A DNA stretch of 64,000 nucleotides from an uncultured Prevotellaceae bacterium (GTDB taxonomy: Bacteria; Bacteroidota; Bacteroidia; Bacteroidales; Bacteroidaceae). Shown here piece by piece: positions 42,613-50,934 of this stretch. A program made the translations under genes and the position numbers. Below the pieces are notes generated by a model, which had not been told where the DNA came from, made no database searches, and was given only the letters and a program-made list of their open reading frames with translations. The stretch's first letter is position 1, and the number at the start of each line of letters is the position of its first letter. The stretch lies in contig CACYQZ010000009.1 of the NCBI GenBank assembly GCA_902776665.1, positions 1 to 64,000 on the forward strand, read 5' to 3'.

Positions 42613-42631
42613 CAGAAAAATCAGCGAAAAT

Positions 42632-43792
42632 ATGTCGAAAATTGAGGTGAAAAAGGTCGTGACGAGTCGTGACCTGAAAAATTTTATCGAGTTTCATTAC
42701 GACCTGTACAAAGGCAACGAATACGACGTTCCGACGCTGTTCAGCGACGATTGGCAGACGCTGAGCCGCGACAAAAATGCCGCGTTCGAGTTTTGCGAAG
42801 CGGAATATTTCCTTGCCTATAAAGACGGGAAAATCGTGGGTCGCGTGGCGGCGATTGTGAACCACAAAGCCAACGAAAAATGGCAGCGCAAGAGCGTTCG
42901 CTTCGGTTGGATCGACTTCATCGACGACCTCGACGTGAGCCGTGCGCTGTTCGACGCCGTGGCCGATTTTGGCCGTCAGAAAGGGATGGAAGAAATCATC
43001 GGACCACTCGGATTCACCGATTTCGACCCCGAGGGAATGCTCACCTTCGGTTTCGACGAACTCGGCACGATGGCGACCATCTACAACTATCCCTACTACC
43101 CCGAACACATCGAGAAACTCGGCGGTTGGGAGAAGGACAACGACTACGTGGAATTCAAGATTTTCGTGCCCGAGCAGGTGCCTGAAAAGATGGTGAAAAT
43201 TTCGGAAATGATTATGAAACGCTACAATCTGAAGGTTCGCACGCTGACGAAAAAGGAGATTTTCGAGGGCGGAATGGGCAAGCAGATTTTCGGCCTCATC
43301 AACGACACGTTCAAGGACCTTTATGGTTTTTCGGAATTGTCGGAGCGACAGATTGAGCAATACGTGAAAATGTATCTGCCCTACGCCGACCTGAACCTGA
43401 TTCCGATTGTCGAGGACTGGACGACCGACGAGCATCGGCTCATTGGCGTGGGCATCACGATTCCGTCGCTGTCGCGGGCGTTGCAGAAGTGTCGTCGCGG
43501 CAGGCTGTGGCCATTCGGTTGGTGGCACGTGCTTCGCGCCCTGAAGTTCCACAAGACGAACATCGTCGATTTGGAAATGATTGGTGTTCTGCCCGAATAT
43601 CGCTCGAAAGGCGTGAATGCGCTGATGTTCTACCACCTGATTCCGTGGTACAACAAGTACGGCATCGAATGGGGTGAAAGTCAGGTGGAAATGGAGTCGA
43701 ACGAGAATGTGCAGGGGCAGTGGAGCTATTTCCACACCGAAAATCACAAGAGAAGGCGTTGTTATAAGAAGGAGTTGAGGAGTAAGGAGTAA
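42632..43792 (+). CDS. GNAT-like N-acetyltransferase family protein
   Basis: The 386-residue product starts at the ATG at 42632 ([20 protein letters not shown]); longer forms run through ybeY and are rejected. The first half has [19 protein letters not shown] and [23 protein letters not shown], and the second half has [25 protein letters not shown], the acetyl-CoA site pattern R/Q-x-x-G-x-A/G. This long form is frequent in Bacteroidota and its substrate is not known to me. The C-terminus ([10 protein letters not shown]) is encoded by GGAGTAA words. parE starts 5 bp after the stop codon. Confidence 0.75.
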   Translation: MSKIEVKKVVTSRDLKNFIEFHYDLYKGNEYDVPTLFSDDWQTLSRDKNAAFEFCEAEYFLAYKDGKIVGRVAAIVNHKANEKWQRKSVRFGWIDFIDDLDVSRALFDAVADFGRQKGMEEIIGPLGFTDFDPEGMLTFGFDELGTMATIYNYPYYPEHIEKLGGWEKDNDYVEFKIFVPEQVPEKMVKISEMIMKRYNLKVRTLTKKEIFEGGMGKQIFGLINDTFKDLYGFSELSERQIEQYVKMYLPYADLNLIPIVEDWTTDEHRLIGVGITIPSLSRALQKCRRGRLWPFGWWHVLRALKFHKTNIVDLEMIGVLPEYRSKGVNALMFYHLIPWYNKYGIEWGESQVEMESNENVQGQWSYFHTENHKRRRCYKKELRSKE

Positions 43793-43793
43793 A
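43778..43793. repeat. GGAGTAA word at the end of the GNAT-like gene
   Basis: AGGAGTAAGGAGTAAA is identical to 20889-20904, 23 kb away in an unrelated gene. Here it supplies the last codons and stop. Confidence 0.5.
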
Positions 43794-43797
43794 AGAT

Positions 43798-45735
43798 ATG
43801 GAAGAAAACAAAAATATTGAGATAGAACAGGTAAACTACGGCGAAGATGCCATTCGTCACCTTTCCGATGTCGAACACATTCGGACGCGCCCGGGAATGT
43901 ACATCGGTCGTTTGGACGACGGTTCACACGCCGAGGACGGCATCTACGTGCTATTGAAAGAGACCATCGACAACTCGATTGACGAATTTCGGATGAATGC
44001 CGGAAAACGCATCGAAATCGACATCGACGACCACCTGCGCGTATCGGTGCGCGACTACGGACGAGGTATTCCGCAGGGAAAACTCGTCGAGGCCGTCAGC
44101 CAACTCAACACGGGCGGAAAATACGACTCGAAGGCGTTTAAAAAGTCGGTCGGAATGAATGGCGTGGGTATCAAGGCGGTGAACTTCCTGAGTTCGCGCT
44201 TCGAAGCACGTTCCTACCGCGACGGACAGGTGCGCCGCGTCACTTTCGAGCGGGGCATAATGACGAGCGACACCACCGAGCCGTCGCAAGACGAGACGGG
44301 CACCTATATCTATTTCGAACCCGACGACACGCTCTTCAAAAACTACTCGTTCCACGACGATTTCGTCGAGACGATGCTGCGCAACTATACTTATCTGAAT
44401 TCGGGTCTGACGATTATGTACAATGGTCGGCGAATCCTGTCGCGCAACGGCTTGGAAGACCTGCTGAAAGACCGAATGACCAACGACCCGCTCTACCCCA
44501 TCATCCATTTGCAGGGCGAGGACATCGAAATCGCGCTGACCCACGCCAACCAATACGGCGAGGAGTATTATTCGTTCGTCAACGGTCAGCACACGATTCA
44601 GGGCGGCACCCATCAGTCGGCTTTCAAGGAACACATCGCCCGCACCATCAAGGAATTTTTCGGGAAATACGAATACGGCGACATTCGCAACGGTCTTGTG
44701 GCCGCCATCGCCATCAACGTCGAGGAACCGATGTTCGAGAGTCAGACGAAAATCAAACTCGGTTCGACGCAAATGGCACCCAACGGCGAGTCTATCAACA
44801 AATACGTGGGCGATTTCGTCAAACAGCAGGTCGATAACTACCTGCACATCCACGGCGACGTGGCCGAATCCATCGAAACCAAGGTGAAAGAGAGCGAACG
44901 CGAGCGCAAGGAACTGGCTGGTGTGACGAAAAAGGCGCGTGAACGGGCGAAAAAGGCCAATCTGCACAATAAAAAACTGCGCGACTGCCGCATCCACTAC
45001 AGCGACGTGAAAAACGACCGCAAGGAGGAATCAAGCATCTTCATCACCGAAGGCGACTCGGCCAGCGGAAGCATCACAAAGGTGCGCAACGTCGATACAC
45101 AGGCGGTGTTTTCGCTGCGTGGAAAGCCGCTCAACACCTTCAAACTGACGAAAAAAGTGGTCTATGACAACGAGGAATTCAACTTGTTGCAAGCCGCTCT
45201 CGACATCGAAGACGGCCTCGACACACTGCGTTATAATAAGGTGATTGTGGCGACCGATGCCGATGTCGATGGAATGCACATCCGCCTGTTGCTCATCACT
45301 TTCTTCTTGAAATTCTTCCCCGAACTGGTGAAAAAAGGCCACGTCTATGTGCTGCAAACGCCACTTTTCCGTGTGCGAAACCGTCGTACAAAGATAAAAA
45401 ACAAGAAATTGTTGGCCGAGGCCGACGAGAAAAGCGGAAAAAAGACCGATTTCGTGACACGCTACTGCTACAGCGAAGAAGAACGTGCACAGGCGATTCG
45501 CGAATTGGGTCCCGACCCCGAAATCACGCGATTCAAGGGTCTCGGCGAGATTTCACCCGAGGAATTTGCCGTGTTCATCGGTCCCGACATCCGTATGGAG
45601 CAGGTCACGCTGCACAAGACCGACGAGGTGCAGAAATTGCTCGCCTACTATATGGGCGACAACACGATGGAACGCCAGAATTTCATCATCGACAACCTCG
45701 TTATCGAAGAAGATGTCGTTGGAAGTGATGAGTGA
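43798..45735 (+). CDS. parE: DNA topoisomerase IV subunit B
   Basis: ParE is the ATPase subunit that drives decatenation of daughter chromosomes with ParC. The 645-residue product has the GHKL ATPase motifs [53 protein letters not shown] and QTKIKLGST, then the TOPRIM motifs [13 protein letters not shown] and [19 protein letters not shown]. It lacks the extra domain of long GyrB proteins. parC is not next to it. In several Bacteroidota, to my memory, coaD and a processing protease sit beside this gene, which fits the local order apart from the DinD-type gene. Confidence 0.95.
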   Translation: MEENKNIEIEQVNYGEDAIRHLSDVEHIRTRPGMYIGRLDDGSHAEDGIYVLLKETIDNSIDEFRMNAGKRIEIDIDDHLRVSVRDYGRGIPQGKLVEAVSQLNTGGKYDSKAFKKSVGMNGVGIKAVNFLSSRFEARSYRDGQVRRVTFERGIMTSDTTEPSQDETGTYIYFEPDDTLFKNYSFHDDFVETMLRNYTYLNSGLTIMYNGRRILSRNGLEDLLKDRMTNDPLYPIIHLQGEDIEIALTHANQYGEEYYSFVNGQHTIQGGTHQSAFKEHIARTIKEFFGKYEYGDIRNGLVAAIAINVEEPMFESQTKIKLGSTQMAPNGESINKYVGDFVKQQVDNYLHIHGDVAESIETKVKESERERKELAGVTKKARERAKKANLHNKKLRDCRIHYSDVKNDRKEESSIFITEGDSASGSITKVRNVDTQAVFSLRGKPLNTFKLTKKVVYDNEEFNLLQAALDIEDGLDTLRYNKVIVATDADVDGMHIRLLLITFFLKFFPELVKKGHVYVLQTPLFRVRNRRTKIKNKKLLAEADEKSGKKTDFVTRYCYSEEERAQAIRELGPDPEITRFKGLGEISPEEFAVFIGPDIRMEQVTLHKTDEVQKLLAYYMGDNTMERQNFIIDNLVIEEDVVGSDE

Positions 45736-45777
45736 AAGATTGAAAAATTGAAAGAAGGAAATAATGAAATATTGAAA
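45726..45777. repeat. ATTGAAA word repeat between parE and the DinD-type gene
   Basis: GAAAGATTGAAAAATTGAAAG is followed by further variants up to the start codon. It is the same word family as 8457-8496 upstream of gldK. Confidence 0.5.
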
Positions 45778-46656
45778 ATGACAAAAACAAACGCCATCAA
45801 AATGTTTGAAGACCGATTGGTGCGTTCGGTCTGGGACGATGAAAAAGAAGAATGGTATTTTTCTGTGAATGATGTCGTGGAAATACTTACAGACTCTACC
45901 AACGTTACAGACTATATAAAGAAAATGAGGAAACGCGATGAGGCGCTTTCCGAAGGATGGGGACAAATTGTCACCCCCCTTGCCGTTCAGACGGCAGGGG
46001 GTAAGCAAAAGACAAATTTTGCCAATGCCAAAGGTCTTTTTCGCATCATTCAATCCATTCCTTCAAAAAAGTCTGAGCCTTTCAAACTATGGTTGGCGGA
46101 AGTCGGAGCACACCGATTAGAGCAAATGCAAGACCCCGAACTATCCATCAAGCAAGCGTTGCAGGATTATAGGCGACTCGGCTATTCCGACAATTGGATT
46201 AACCAGCGATTGAAATCAATAGAAATCCGTAAGGATTTAACAGACCAATGGAAAGAACATCACGTCAGCGAAGGTGTTCAGTATGCTGCGCTCACCGATA
46301 TTATTTATCAAACTTGGGCAGGTAAAACCGCGAAGGAATACAAGCAATTTAAAGGTTTGAAAAAAGAAAATTTGCGGGACAATATGACAAACGAGGAACT
46401 TGTCTTAAATATGCTCGCCGAACTTTCGGCAACAAGTATTACAAAAGCAAAAAATCCCCAGTCATTAGAAGAAAATGCCCAATGTGCACACGAGGGAGGT
46501 ACTGTTGCAGCCGTCGCTCGTAAAGAACTTGAATCAAAAACAGGAAGAAGCGTTGTTAGTCCGCTGAATGCAAGGGAATTCTTTACAAGACAAATTGAGC
46601 AAAACGACAATAATGGTTTTGCTCTTCCATTAGAAAATGATGAGGAAAACAAATAA
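45778..46656 (+). CDS. dinD: DinD-like protein with BRO-type N-terminus
   Basis: The 292-residue product starts at the ATG at 45778 (MTKTNAIKMFEDRLVRSVWD); earlier codons come from repeat DNA. Residues 1-110 are a BRO/antirepressor-type domain (KEEWYFSVNDVVEILTDSTN, FRIIQSIPSKKSEPFKLWLAEVG). The rest matches DNA-damage-inducible DinD proteins (RRLGYSDNWINQRLKSIEIR, DLTDQWKEHHVSEGVQYAAL, YKQFKGLKKENLRDNMTNEE, LVLNMLAELSAT). DinD in E. coli is LexA-regulated and affects RecA activity; the role here is unknown. Such genes often travel on mobile DNA. It sits between parE and the protease gene and is more AT-rich than both. An unusual hairpin lies inside it at 45973-46002. Confidence 0.78.
   Translation: MTKTNAIKMFEDRLVRSVWDDEKEEWYFSVNDVVEILTDSTNVTDYIKKMRKRDEALSEGWGQIVTPLAVQTAGGKQKTNFANAKGLFRIIQSIPSKKSEPFKLWLAEVGAHRLEQMQDPELSIKQALQDYRRLGYSDNWINQRLKSIEIRKDLTDQWKEHHVSEGVQYAALTDIIYQTWAGKTAKEYKQFKGLKKENLRDNMTNEELVLNMLAELSATSITKAKNPQSLEENAQCAHEGGTVAAVARKELESKTGRSVVSPLNAREFFTRQIEQNDNNGFALPLENDEENK
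45973..46002. other. Strong hairpin inside the DinD-type gene
   Basis: ACCCCCcTTGCCGT (45973-45986) and ACGGCAGGGGGT (45991-46002) pair almost completely around TCAG. It stays in frame and encodes VTPLAVQTAGG. Confidence 0.5.
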
Positions 46657-46657
46657 T

Positions 46658-48253
46658 ATGATTACGACGATGAAATATTTATTTACTACATTTCTTTTGT
46701 TTTGTGTGTTATATAGTAACGCCCAATTCCGCGTGAATCTCGGCAACGAAGCACCACTTCGCAAACTTCAGATGGCAGAAATGGCCATCACGAACCTCTA
46801 TGTCGATTCGGTGGATGAGAGCCGACTCGTCGAAGATGCCATTCGTGGAATGCTCGAAAAACTCGACCCCCACTCGTCGTACACCACCGCAAAGGAAACG
46901 AAGGCAATGAACGAACCGCTGCAAGGCTCGTTCGACGGCATCGGCGTGCAGTTTAATATGGTGGAAGACACGCTGCTCGTCATCCAACCCACGCTCAACG
47001 GTCCGTCGGAAAAGGTCGGCATCCTCGCCGGCGACCGCATCGTGATGGTGAACGACACGGCCATCGCAGGTGTGAAAATGTCGAAAGAGGAGATTATGAA
47101 ACGACTGCGCGGCAAAAAAGGCACAAAAGTGAAACTCGGTGTGGTACGACGCGGCATCGGCGAAATGCTGAACTTCACCGTCACACGCGCCAAAATTCCC
47201 ATTCACACGCTCGATGCCTACTATATGATTCGACCCGACGTGGGCTACATCCGCATCGGTTCGTTTGGCGCGACGACCTACGACGAATTTATGGCCGCGC
47301 TCGACACACTGCAACAACGCGCCGACGGCAGACTCGAAAAACTGATTCTAGACCTGCAAGACAACGGCGGCGGCTACCTACAAGCGGCAGCCCAAATTGC
47401 CAACGAATTTCTGCAAGACGGCGACCTCATCGTCTATACCGAAGGCCGTTCCGTGCCCCGACAAGAGTTCCGTGCACAGGGTTCGGGCCGACTGCGCGAC
47501 AACCTTCGCGTCGTCGTGCTCGTCAATGAATATTCGGCGTCGGCCAGCGAAATCGTCACTGGCGCCCTGCAAGACCAAGACCGCGGTCAGGTGGTCGGTC
47601 GGCGCACGTTCGGAAAAGGGCTCGTGCAGCGTCCCATCGACTTCCCCGACGGTTCGATGATTCGCCTCACCATCGCCCATTACTTCACGCCGTCGGGTCG
47701 CTGTATCCAGAAACCCTACGTGAAGGGCGAGAAGCGCGACTACTACGAAGACATCGAAAAACGCTTCCAACATGGCGAACTCTATTCGAAAGACAGCATC
47801 AAATTCGCCGATTCGCTGCGCTACGAAACGCTGCGGCTGAAGCGCACCGTCTATGGCGGCGGTGGTATTATGCCCGACTTCTTCGTGCCACTCGACACCA
47901 CGCAATACACCCGATTCCATCGGCAGTTGGCCGCGAAATCGGTCATCATCAACGTGAGTTTGAAGTACATCGACAAAAATCGCAAGTCGCTGCGCAAGCA
48001 ATTCGCCACGTTCGACGATTTCAAGCGCGGTTTCGAGGTTCCGCAGTCGATGATCGACGACATTGTCGCCGAGGCCGAGAAGGAAAAAGTGAAGCCGAAA
48101 GACGACAAAGAATTGCAACAAACCCTTCCGATGCTTCGAACGCAGTTGAAAGCGCTCGTCGCCCGCGACATTTGGGATATGAACGAGTATTTTGCCATCA
48201 TCAACGAGCAAAATCACATCGTGCAGCGAGGCCTCGACGTGATGGGAAATTAA
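46658..48253 (+). CDS. C-terminal processing (S41) peptidase
   Basis: S41 peptidases with a PDZ domain process or degrade envelope proteins in the periplasm. The 531-residue product starts at ATG 46658 or 46670, giving the signal peptide MKYLFTTFLLFCVLYSNAQ. The PDZ domain lies around 75-165 (GSFDGIGVQFNMVEDTLLVI, VGILAGDRIVMVNDTAIAG). The catalytic part has VGYIRIGSFGATTYDEF, LILDLQDNGGGYLQAA, the nucleophile Ser in NEYSASASEIVTGALQD and the base Lys in GRRTFGKGLVQ. It starts directly after the DinD-type stop codon. It is longer at the C-terminus than simple Prc proteins, as is common in Bacteroidota. Confidence 0.93.
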   Translation: MITTMKYLFTTFLLFCVLYSNAQFRVNLGNEAPLRKLQMAEMAITNLYVDSVDESRLVEDAIRGMLEKLDPHSSYTTAKETKAMNEPLQGSFDGIGVQFNMVEDTLLVIQPTLNGPSEKVGILAGDRIVMVNDTAIAGVKMSKEEIMKRLRGKKGTKVKLGVVRRGIGEMLNFTVTRAKIPIHTLDAYYMIRPDVGYIRIGSFGATTYDEFMAALDTLQQRADGRLEKLILDLQDNGGGYLQAAAQIANEFLQDGDLIVYTEGRSVPRQEFRAQGSGRLRDNLRVVVLVNEYSASASEIVTGALQDQDRGQVVGRRTFGKGLVQRPIDFPDGSMIRLTIAHYFTPSGRCIQKPYVKGEKRDYYEDIEKRFQHGELYSKDSIKFADSLRYETLRLKRTVYGGGGIMPDFFVPLDTTQYTRFHRQLAAKSVIINVSLKYIDKNRKSLRKQFATFDDFKRGFEVPQSMIDDIVAEAEKEKVKPKDDKELQQTLPMLRTQLKALVARDIWDMNEYFAIINEQNHIVQRGLDVMGN

Positions 48254-48340
48254 AAAAATCATCATTTTCTTGTAGTTTTTTGGTGAACGGCTGCGTCTAA
48301 TGGGTATAAAAACGTTCTGAACCAATCAAAAAACGAGACA

Positions 48341-48820
48341 ATGACGACGATTGAAACACAATTTGCACAAACCGTAGCCGAACACAAGAGCACGATCTAC
48401 ACCGTGTGCTATATGTTCTCGAAAGATGCCGACGAGGTCAGCGACCTGTTCCAAGAAGTACTAGTCAATCTTTGGAAAGGGTTCGAGGGCTTTGAGCATC
48501 GCTCAGACATCAAAACGTGGATCTACCGCGTCGCACTGAACACCTGTATCTCGCTCGACAGGAAGAAGCGGCGCTCATCGACGGTTCGGCTGACGATGGA
48601 CATCAACCTCTTCGAGGACCGCGACGAAGACACGCGACAAGTCGATATGCTCCACAAGCGCATCTCGAAGTTGCAGCCCTTCGACCGCGCCATCGTCTTG
48701 CTGTGGCTCGAAAACCTCTCTTACGAGGAAATCGGCCAGATTGTCGGCATCACTGCCAAGAACGTCAGCGTCCGCCTGTTCAGAATCCGTGAGCAGTTAA
48801 AACAAATGTCTAACGATTAA
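48341..48820 (+). CDS. ECF-type RNA polymerase sigma factor
   Basis: The 159-residue product has region 2 (YMFSKDADEVSDLFQEVLVN, LWKGFEGFEHRSDIKTWIYR) and region 4 (LQPFDRAIVLLWLENLSYEE, IGQIVGITAKNVSVRLFRIR), the two-domain form of extracytoplasmic-function sigma factors. It should redirect RNA polymerase to a small regulon. The following gene, 14 bp later, encodes a four-helix membrane protein, not a recognisable anti-sigma factor, but it may take that role. The upstream gap of 87 bp has no TAnnTTTG box, so the gene may be driven by its own sigma factor. Confidence 0.9.
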   Translation: MTTIETQFAQTVAEHKSTIYTVCYMFSKDADEVSDLFQEVLVNLWKGFEGFEHRSDIKTWIYRVALNTCISLDRKKRRSSTVRLTMDINLFEDRDEDTRQVDMLHKRISKLQPFDRAIVLLWLENLSYEEIGQIVGITAKNVSVRLFRIREQLKQMSND

Positions 48821-48834
48821 ATTTTTTACCCAAA

Positions 48835-49431
48835 ATGAACGCAACTAACAACTTTGAAATGGACGAAATGCGCCAGCAGATGGAAACGCTGAAGAAAAAA
48901 CTGGACGCGCAGCAAATCGTGAACGACCGACTGATGCGCCGTTCGATGAAATCGACCGCGAACAAAATCGTCCAACGCCACAATGTCGTGATGGCAGTCG
49001 GAATCCTGATGATTCCCTTTGGCTACTTCTCTTTCGTGATGGCTAGCGGTCTGAGCATCCCATTTTGGATTGCCACCTGCATTTTTATGATTCTTTGTGC
49101 GGCAGCCACCTATTACATTGGTTTCGACCTCCGCGATTCTCGGCTGATGCAAGGCAAATTGTTGGAAGTCCGTCGGAAAGTGGCACGCGCCAAGAAACTC
49201 GAAAACCAATGGCTGTTTATCTCGATTCCCTTGCTGATTCTATGGCTTGCGTGGTTCGTCTATGAGGCGATGCTGCAAAATGTCGATGGGAACAGAAGTG
49301 GCTATGGATTGTTGGTTGGCGGAGCCATCGGCGGTGTTATCGGTCTCATCTGCGGCTTCAGCCTCCACTTCAAGACCCAGCGCCAATATCAGGAAATCAT
49401 CGACCAAATCGAGGATTTAACTGAGGAATAA
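48835..49431 (+). CDS. Membrane protein paired with the ECF sigma factor
   Basis: The 198-residue product has a cytoplasmic-like N-terminal coiled coil (MDEMRQQMETLKKKLDAQQI), then about four membrane helices: VVMAVGILMIPFGYFSFVMA, IPFWIATCIFMILCAAATYY, QWLFISIPLLILWLAWFVYE and YGLLVGGAIGGVIGLICGFS. It ends in a charged helix (QEIIDQIEDLTEE). I recognise no named family. Position 14 bp after the ECF gene and a terminator after its stop codon make a two-gene unit. A regulator that holds the sigma factor at the membrane is plausible but not shown. Confidence 0.7.
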   Translation: MNATNNFEMDEMRQQMETLKKKLDAQQIVNDRLMRRSMKSTANKIVQRHNVVMAVGILMIPFGYFSFVMASGLSIPFWIATCIFMILCAAATYYIGFDLRDSRLMQGKLLEVRRKVARAKKLENQWLFISIPLLILWLAWFVYEAMLQNVDGNRSGYGLLVGGAIGGVIGLICGFSLHFKTQRQYQEIIDQIEDLTEE

Positions 49432-49452
49432 CGCCGTCTTTCGACGAAAAAG

Positions 49453-49489
49453 AAGCATCCGCGCCGTTTTTGCGCGGATGCTTTTTTGT
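49453..49489. terminator. Strong bidirectional terminator
   Basis: AAGCATCCGCGC (49453-49464) and GCGCGGATGCTT (49472-49483) form a perfect 12-bp stem followed by T6. An A-run on the left lets it serve the converging U32 gene too. Confidence 0.9.
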
Positions 49490-49505
49490 TATAAAAAGAT
49501 GTCGA

Positions 49506-50807
49506 TTATTCAGCTTTGACAATCTTGAAAAGTTTGTCGTTGGGCCGAACTTTTTCGGGCACACGGATGGCAGCGAGTTGATGCTGTTGGGCGGTGTAGG
49601 TGGGATGGCCGTCGTTGTCGTGGATTTCGGCGACATCGACCCAGAGTGCGCCCGTGGTCGGTCCTGTGATGAGCAGGCGGTCGCCAACGCTGAACGTCGA
49701 GGCATCGACGCTGACTTCGGCCACGCCAATCCGCGAGAAATATTTCGTGACGCGACCCACGAGTTGCTTGCGCTCGGTGGCGTTCGAACCGTAGTTCTTG
49801 TTCCATTCGCCAAGCCGCTGACCTTGATAATATCCATCCCAAAAACCGCGGTTGAAAACGGTCGCCAGCCGCGCATCCCACTCGTCTTTTCGCGCTTCAG
49901 AAAATGCCTTTTCATCGTTCCTCGCTCCTCGTTCCTCGTTTCTCGAAACCTCACTCCACGAATCCTCAACAACCGCCGCAATCGCCTCTTTATAGGCTTT
50001 CACAACCGTATAGACATACTCCGGCCCACGCGCCCGACCCTCAATTTTGAAGACGCGCACGCCGGCACGCATCATTTGGTCGATGAAACGGATGGTTTTC
50101 AGGTCTTTCGGGCTCATCAGATACTTGTTATCGACCTCGATTTCGTTGCCCGTTTCGGCATCGGTCAGGATGTAACTTCGACGACAAATCTGGATGCACT
50201 CGCCCCGATTGGCCGAGCGGTTCGCGTCGTGCAGGCTCATATAGCACTTGCCGCTGACCGCCATACACAGCGCACCGTGACAGAACATTTCGATGCGAAC
50301 GAGTTCGCCACGCGGTCCTCTGATGTCCTGTTCGACGATTTGGCGATGGATTTCCGCCACTTGTTCGAGGTTCAACTCACGCGCCAGCACGACCACATCG
50401 GCAAACTGCGCGTAGAATTTCAGTGCCTCGATGTTCGAGATGTTCAACTGCGTGGAAAGATGCACCTCGACACCCTTTTCGACGCAATACTGCATCACCG
50501 CCACGTCGCACGCGATGACCGCCGTGATGCCTGCCTCGCGTGCTGCATCCACAATCTGGTGCATCGTCGCAATGTCGCCGTCGTAGATAATCGTGTTCAC
50601 TGTCAAATAGGTTTTGATGCCTGCCTCGCGACACGTTTCGGCGATTTCGCGCAGGTCGTCAATCGTGAAATGATTGGCCGAGTGCGACCGCATATTCAGC
50701 TGTCCGATGCCGAAATAAACCGAGTCGGCACCAGCCTTGACGGCAGCCGCCAACGACTCGCGCGAGCCGACGGGCGCCATCACCTCAAAATCCTTGATAT
50801 TGTTCAT
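49506..50807 (-). CDS. U32 family peptidase-like protein (TrhP/collagenase-like)
   Basis: The family includes RlhA and TrhP, which take part in RNA hydroxylation, and proteins once named collagenases. The 433-residue product has FEVMAPVGSRESLAAAVKAGADSVYFGIG at the start (shown in part elsewhere), and the U32 signature IEMFCHGALCMAVSGKCYMS followed by RGECIQICRR. ALKFYAQFADVVVLAREL and VRVFKIEGRARGPEYVYTVV continue the core. Near residue 295 a word repeat inserts SRNEERGARNDEK in frame. The C-terminal part (YFSRIGVAEVSVDASTFSVG) is a beta domain. It faces away from the GH3-like gene and shares the bidirectional terminator with the ECF unit. Confidence 0.87.
   Translation of the reverse strand: MNNIKDFEVMAPVGSRESLAAAVKAGADSVYFGIGQLNMRSHSANHFTIDDLREIAETCREAGIKTYLTVNTIIYDGDIATMHQIVDAAREAGITAVIACDVAVMQYCVEKGVEVHLSTQLNISNIEALKFYAQFADVVVLARELNLEQVAEIHRQIVEQDIRGPRGELVRIEMFCHGALCMAVSGKCYMSLHDANRSANRGECIQICRRSYILTDAETGNEIEVDNKYLMSPKDLKTIRFIDQMMRAGVRVFKIEGRARGPEYVYTVVKAYKEAIAAVVEDSWSEVSRNEERGARNDEKAFSEARKDEWDARLATVFNRGFWDGYYQGQRLGEWNKNYGSNATERKQLVGRVTKYFSRIGVAEVSVDASTFSVGDRLLITGPTTGALWVDVAEIHDNDGHPTYTAQQHQLAAIRVPEKVRPNDKLFKIVKAE
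49915..49945. repeat. In-frame CTCGTTCCT word repeat inside the U32 gene
   Basis: CTCGTTCCTCGCTCCTCGTT-type words repeat. TTCCTCGCTCC (49918-49928) and CCTCGTTTCTCG (49934-49945) are identical to stretches at 21001-21011 and 20982-20993. Confidence 0.6.
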
Positions 50808-50836
50808 TTTCTTCGTAAAAATCGTGATTGATGGTG

Positions 50837-50844
50837 CAAAGATA
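50837..50844 (-). promoter_or_regulatory. -7 element upstream of the U32 gene
   Basis: TATCTTTG on the minus strand lies 29 bases before the start codon. No TTTG box stands at the usual distance. Confidence 0.4.
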
Positions 50845-50909
50845 GTGGAAAAAAGAGAATTTTTCGCGTTAAGAGATATTAATTTTTCCCTTGTTACAAA
50901 AGTTTAGAC

Positions 50910-50917
50910 TAATTTTG
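50910..50917 (+). promoter_or_regulatory. -7 element upstream of the GH3-like gene
   Basis: TAATTTTG lies 17 bases before the start codon. CTTG near 50890 is a weak -33 candidate. Confidence 0.4.
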
Positions 50918-50934
50918 CACCTAAATTTGGAAAA

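Noticed and set aside
42323..42631. Extended N-terminus of the GNAT-like protein
   Set aside because: It reads ybeY in another frame and gives an Arg/His-rich shadow; the ATG at 42632 follows a -7 box.
42560..43927. 455-codon open frame on the minus strand
   Set aside because: Opposite the GNAT-like gene and the start of parE; composition is a shadow of GAC/TTC-rich codons.
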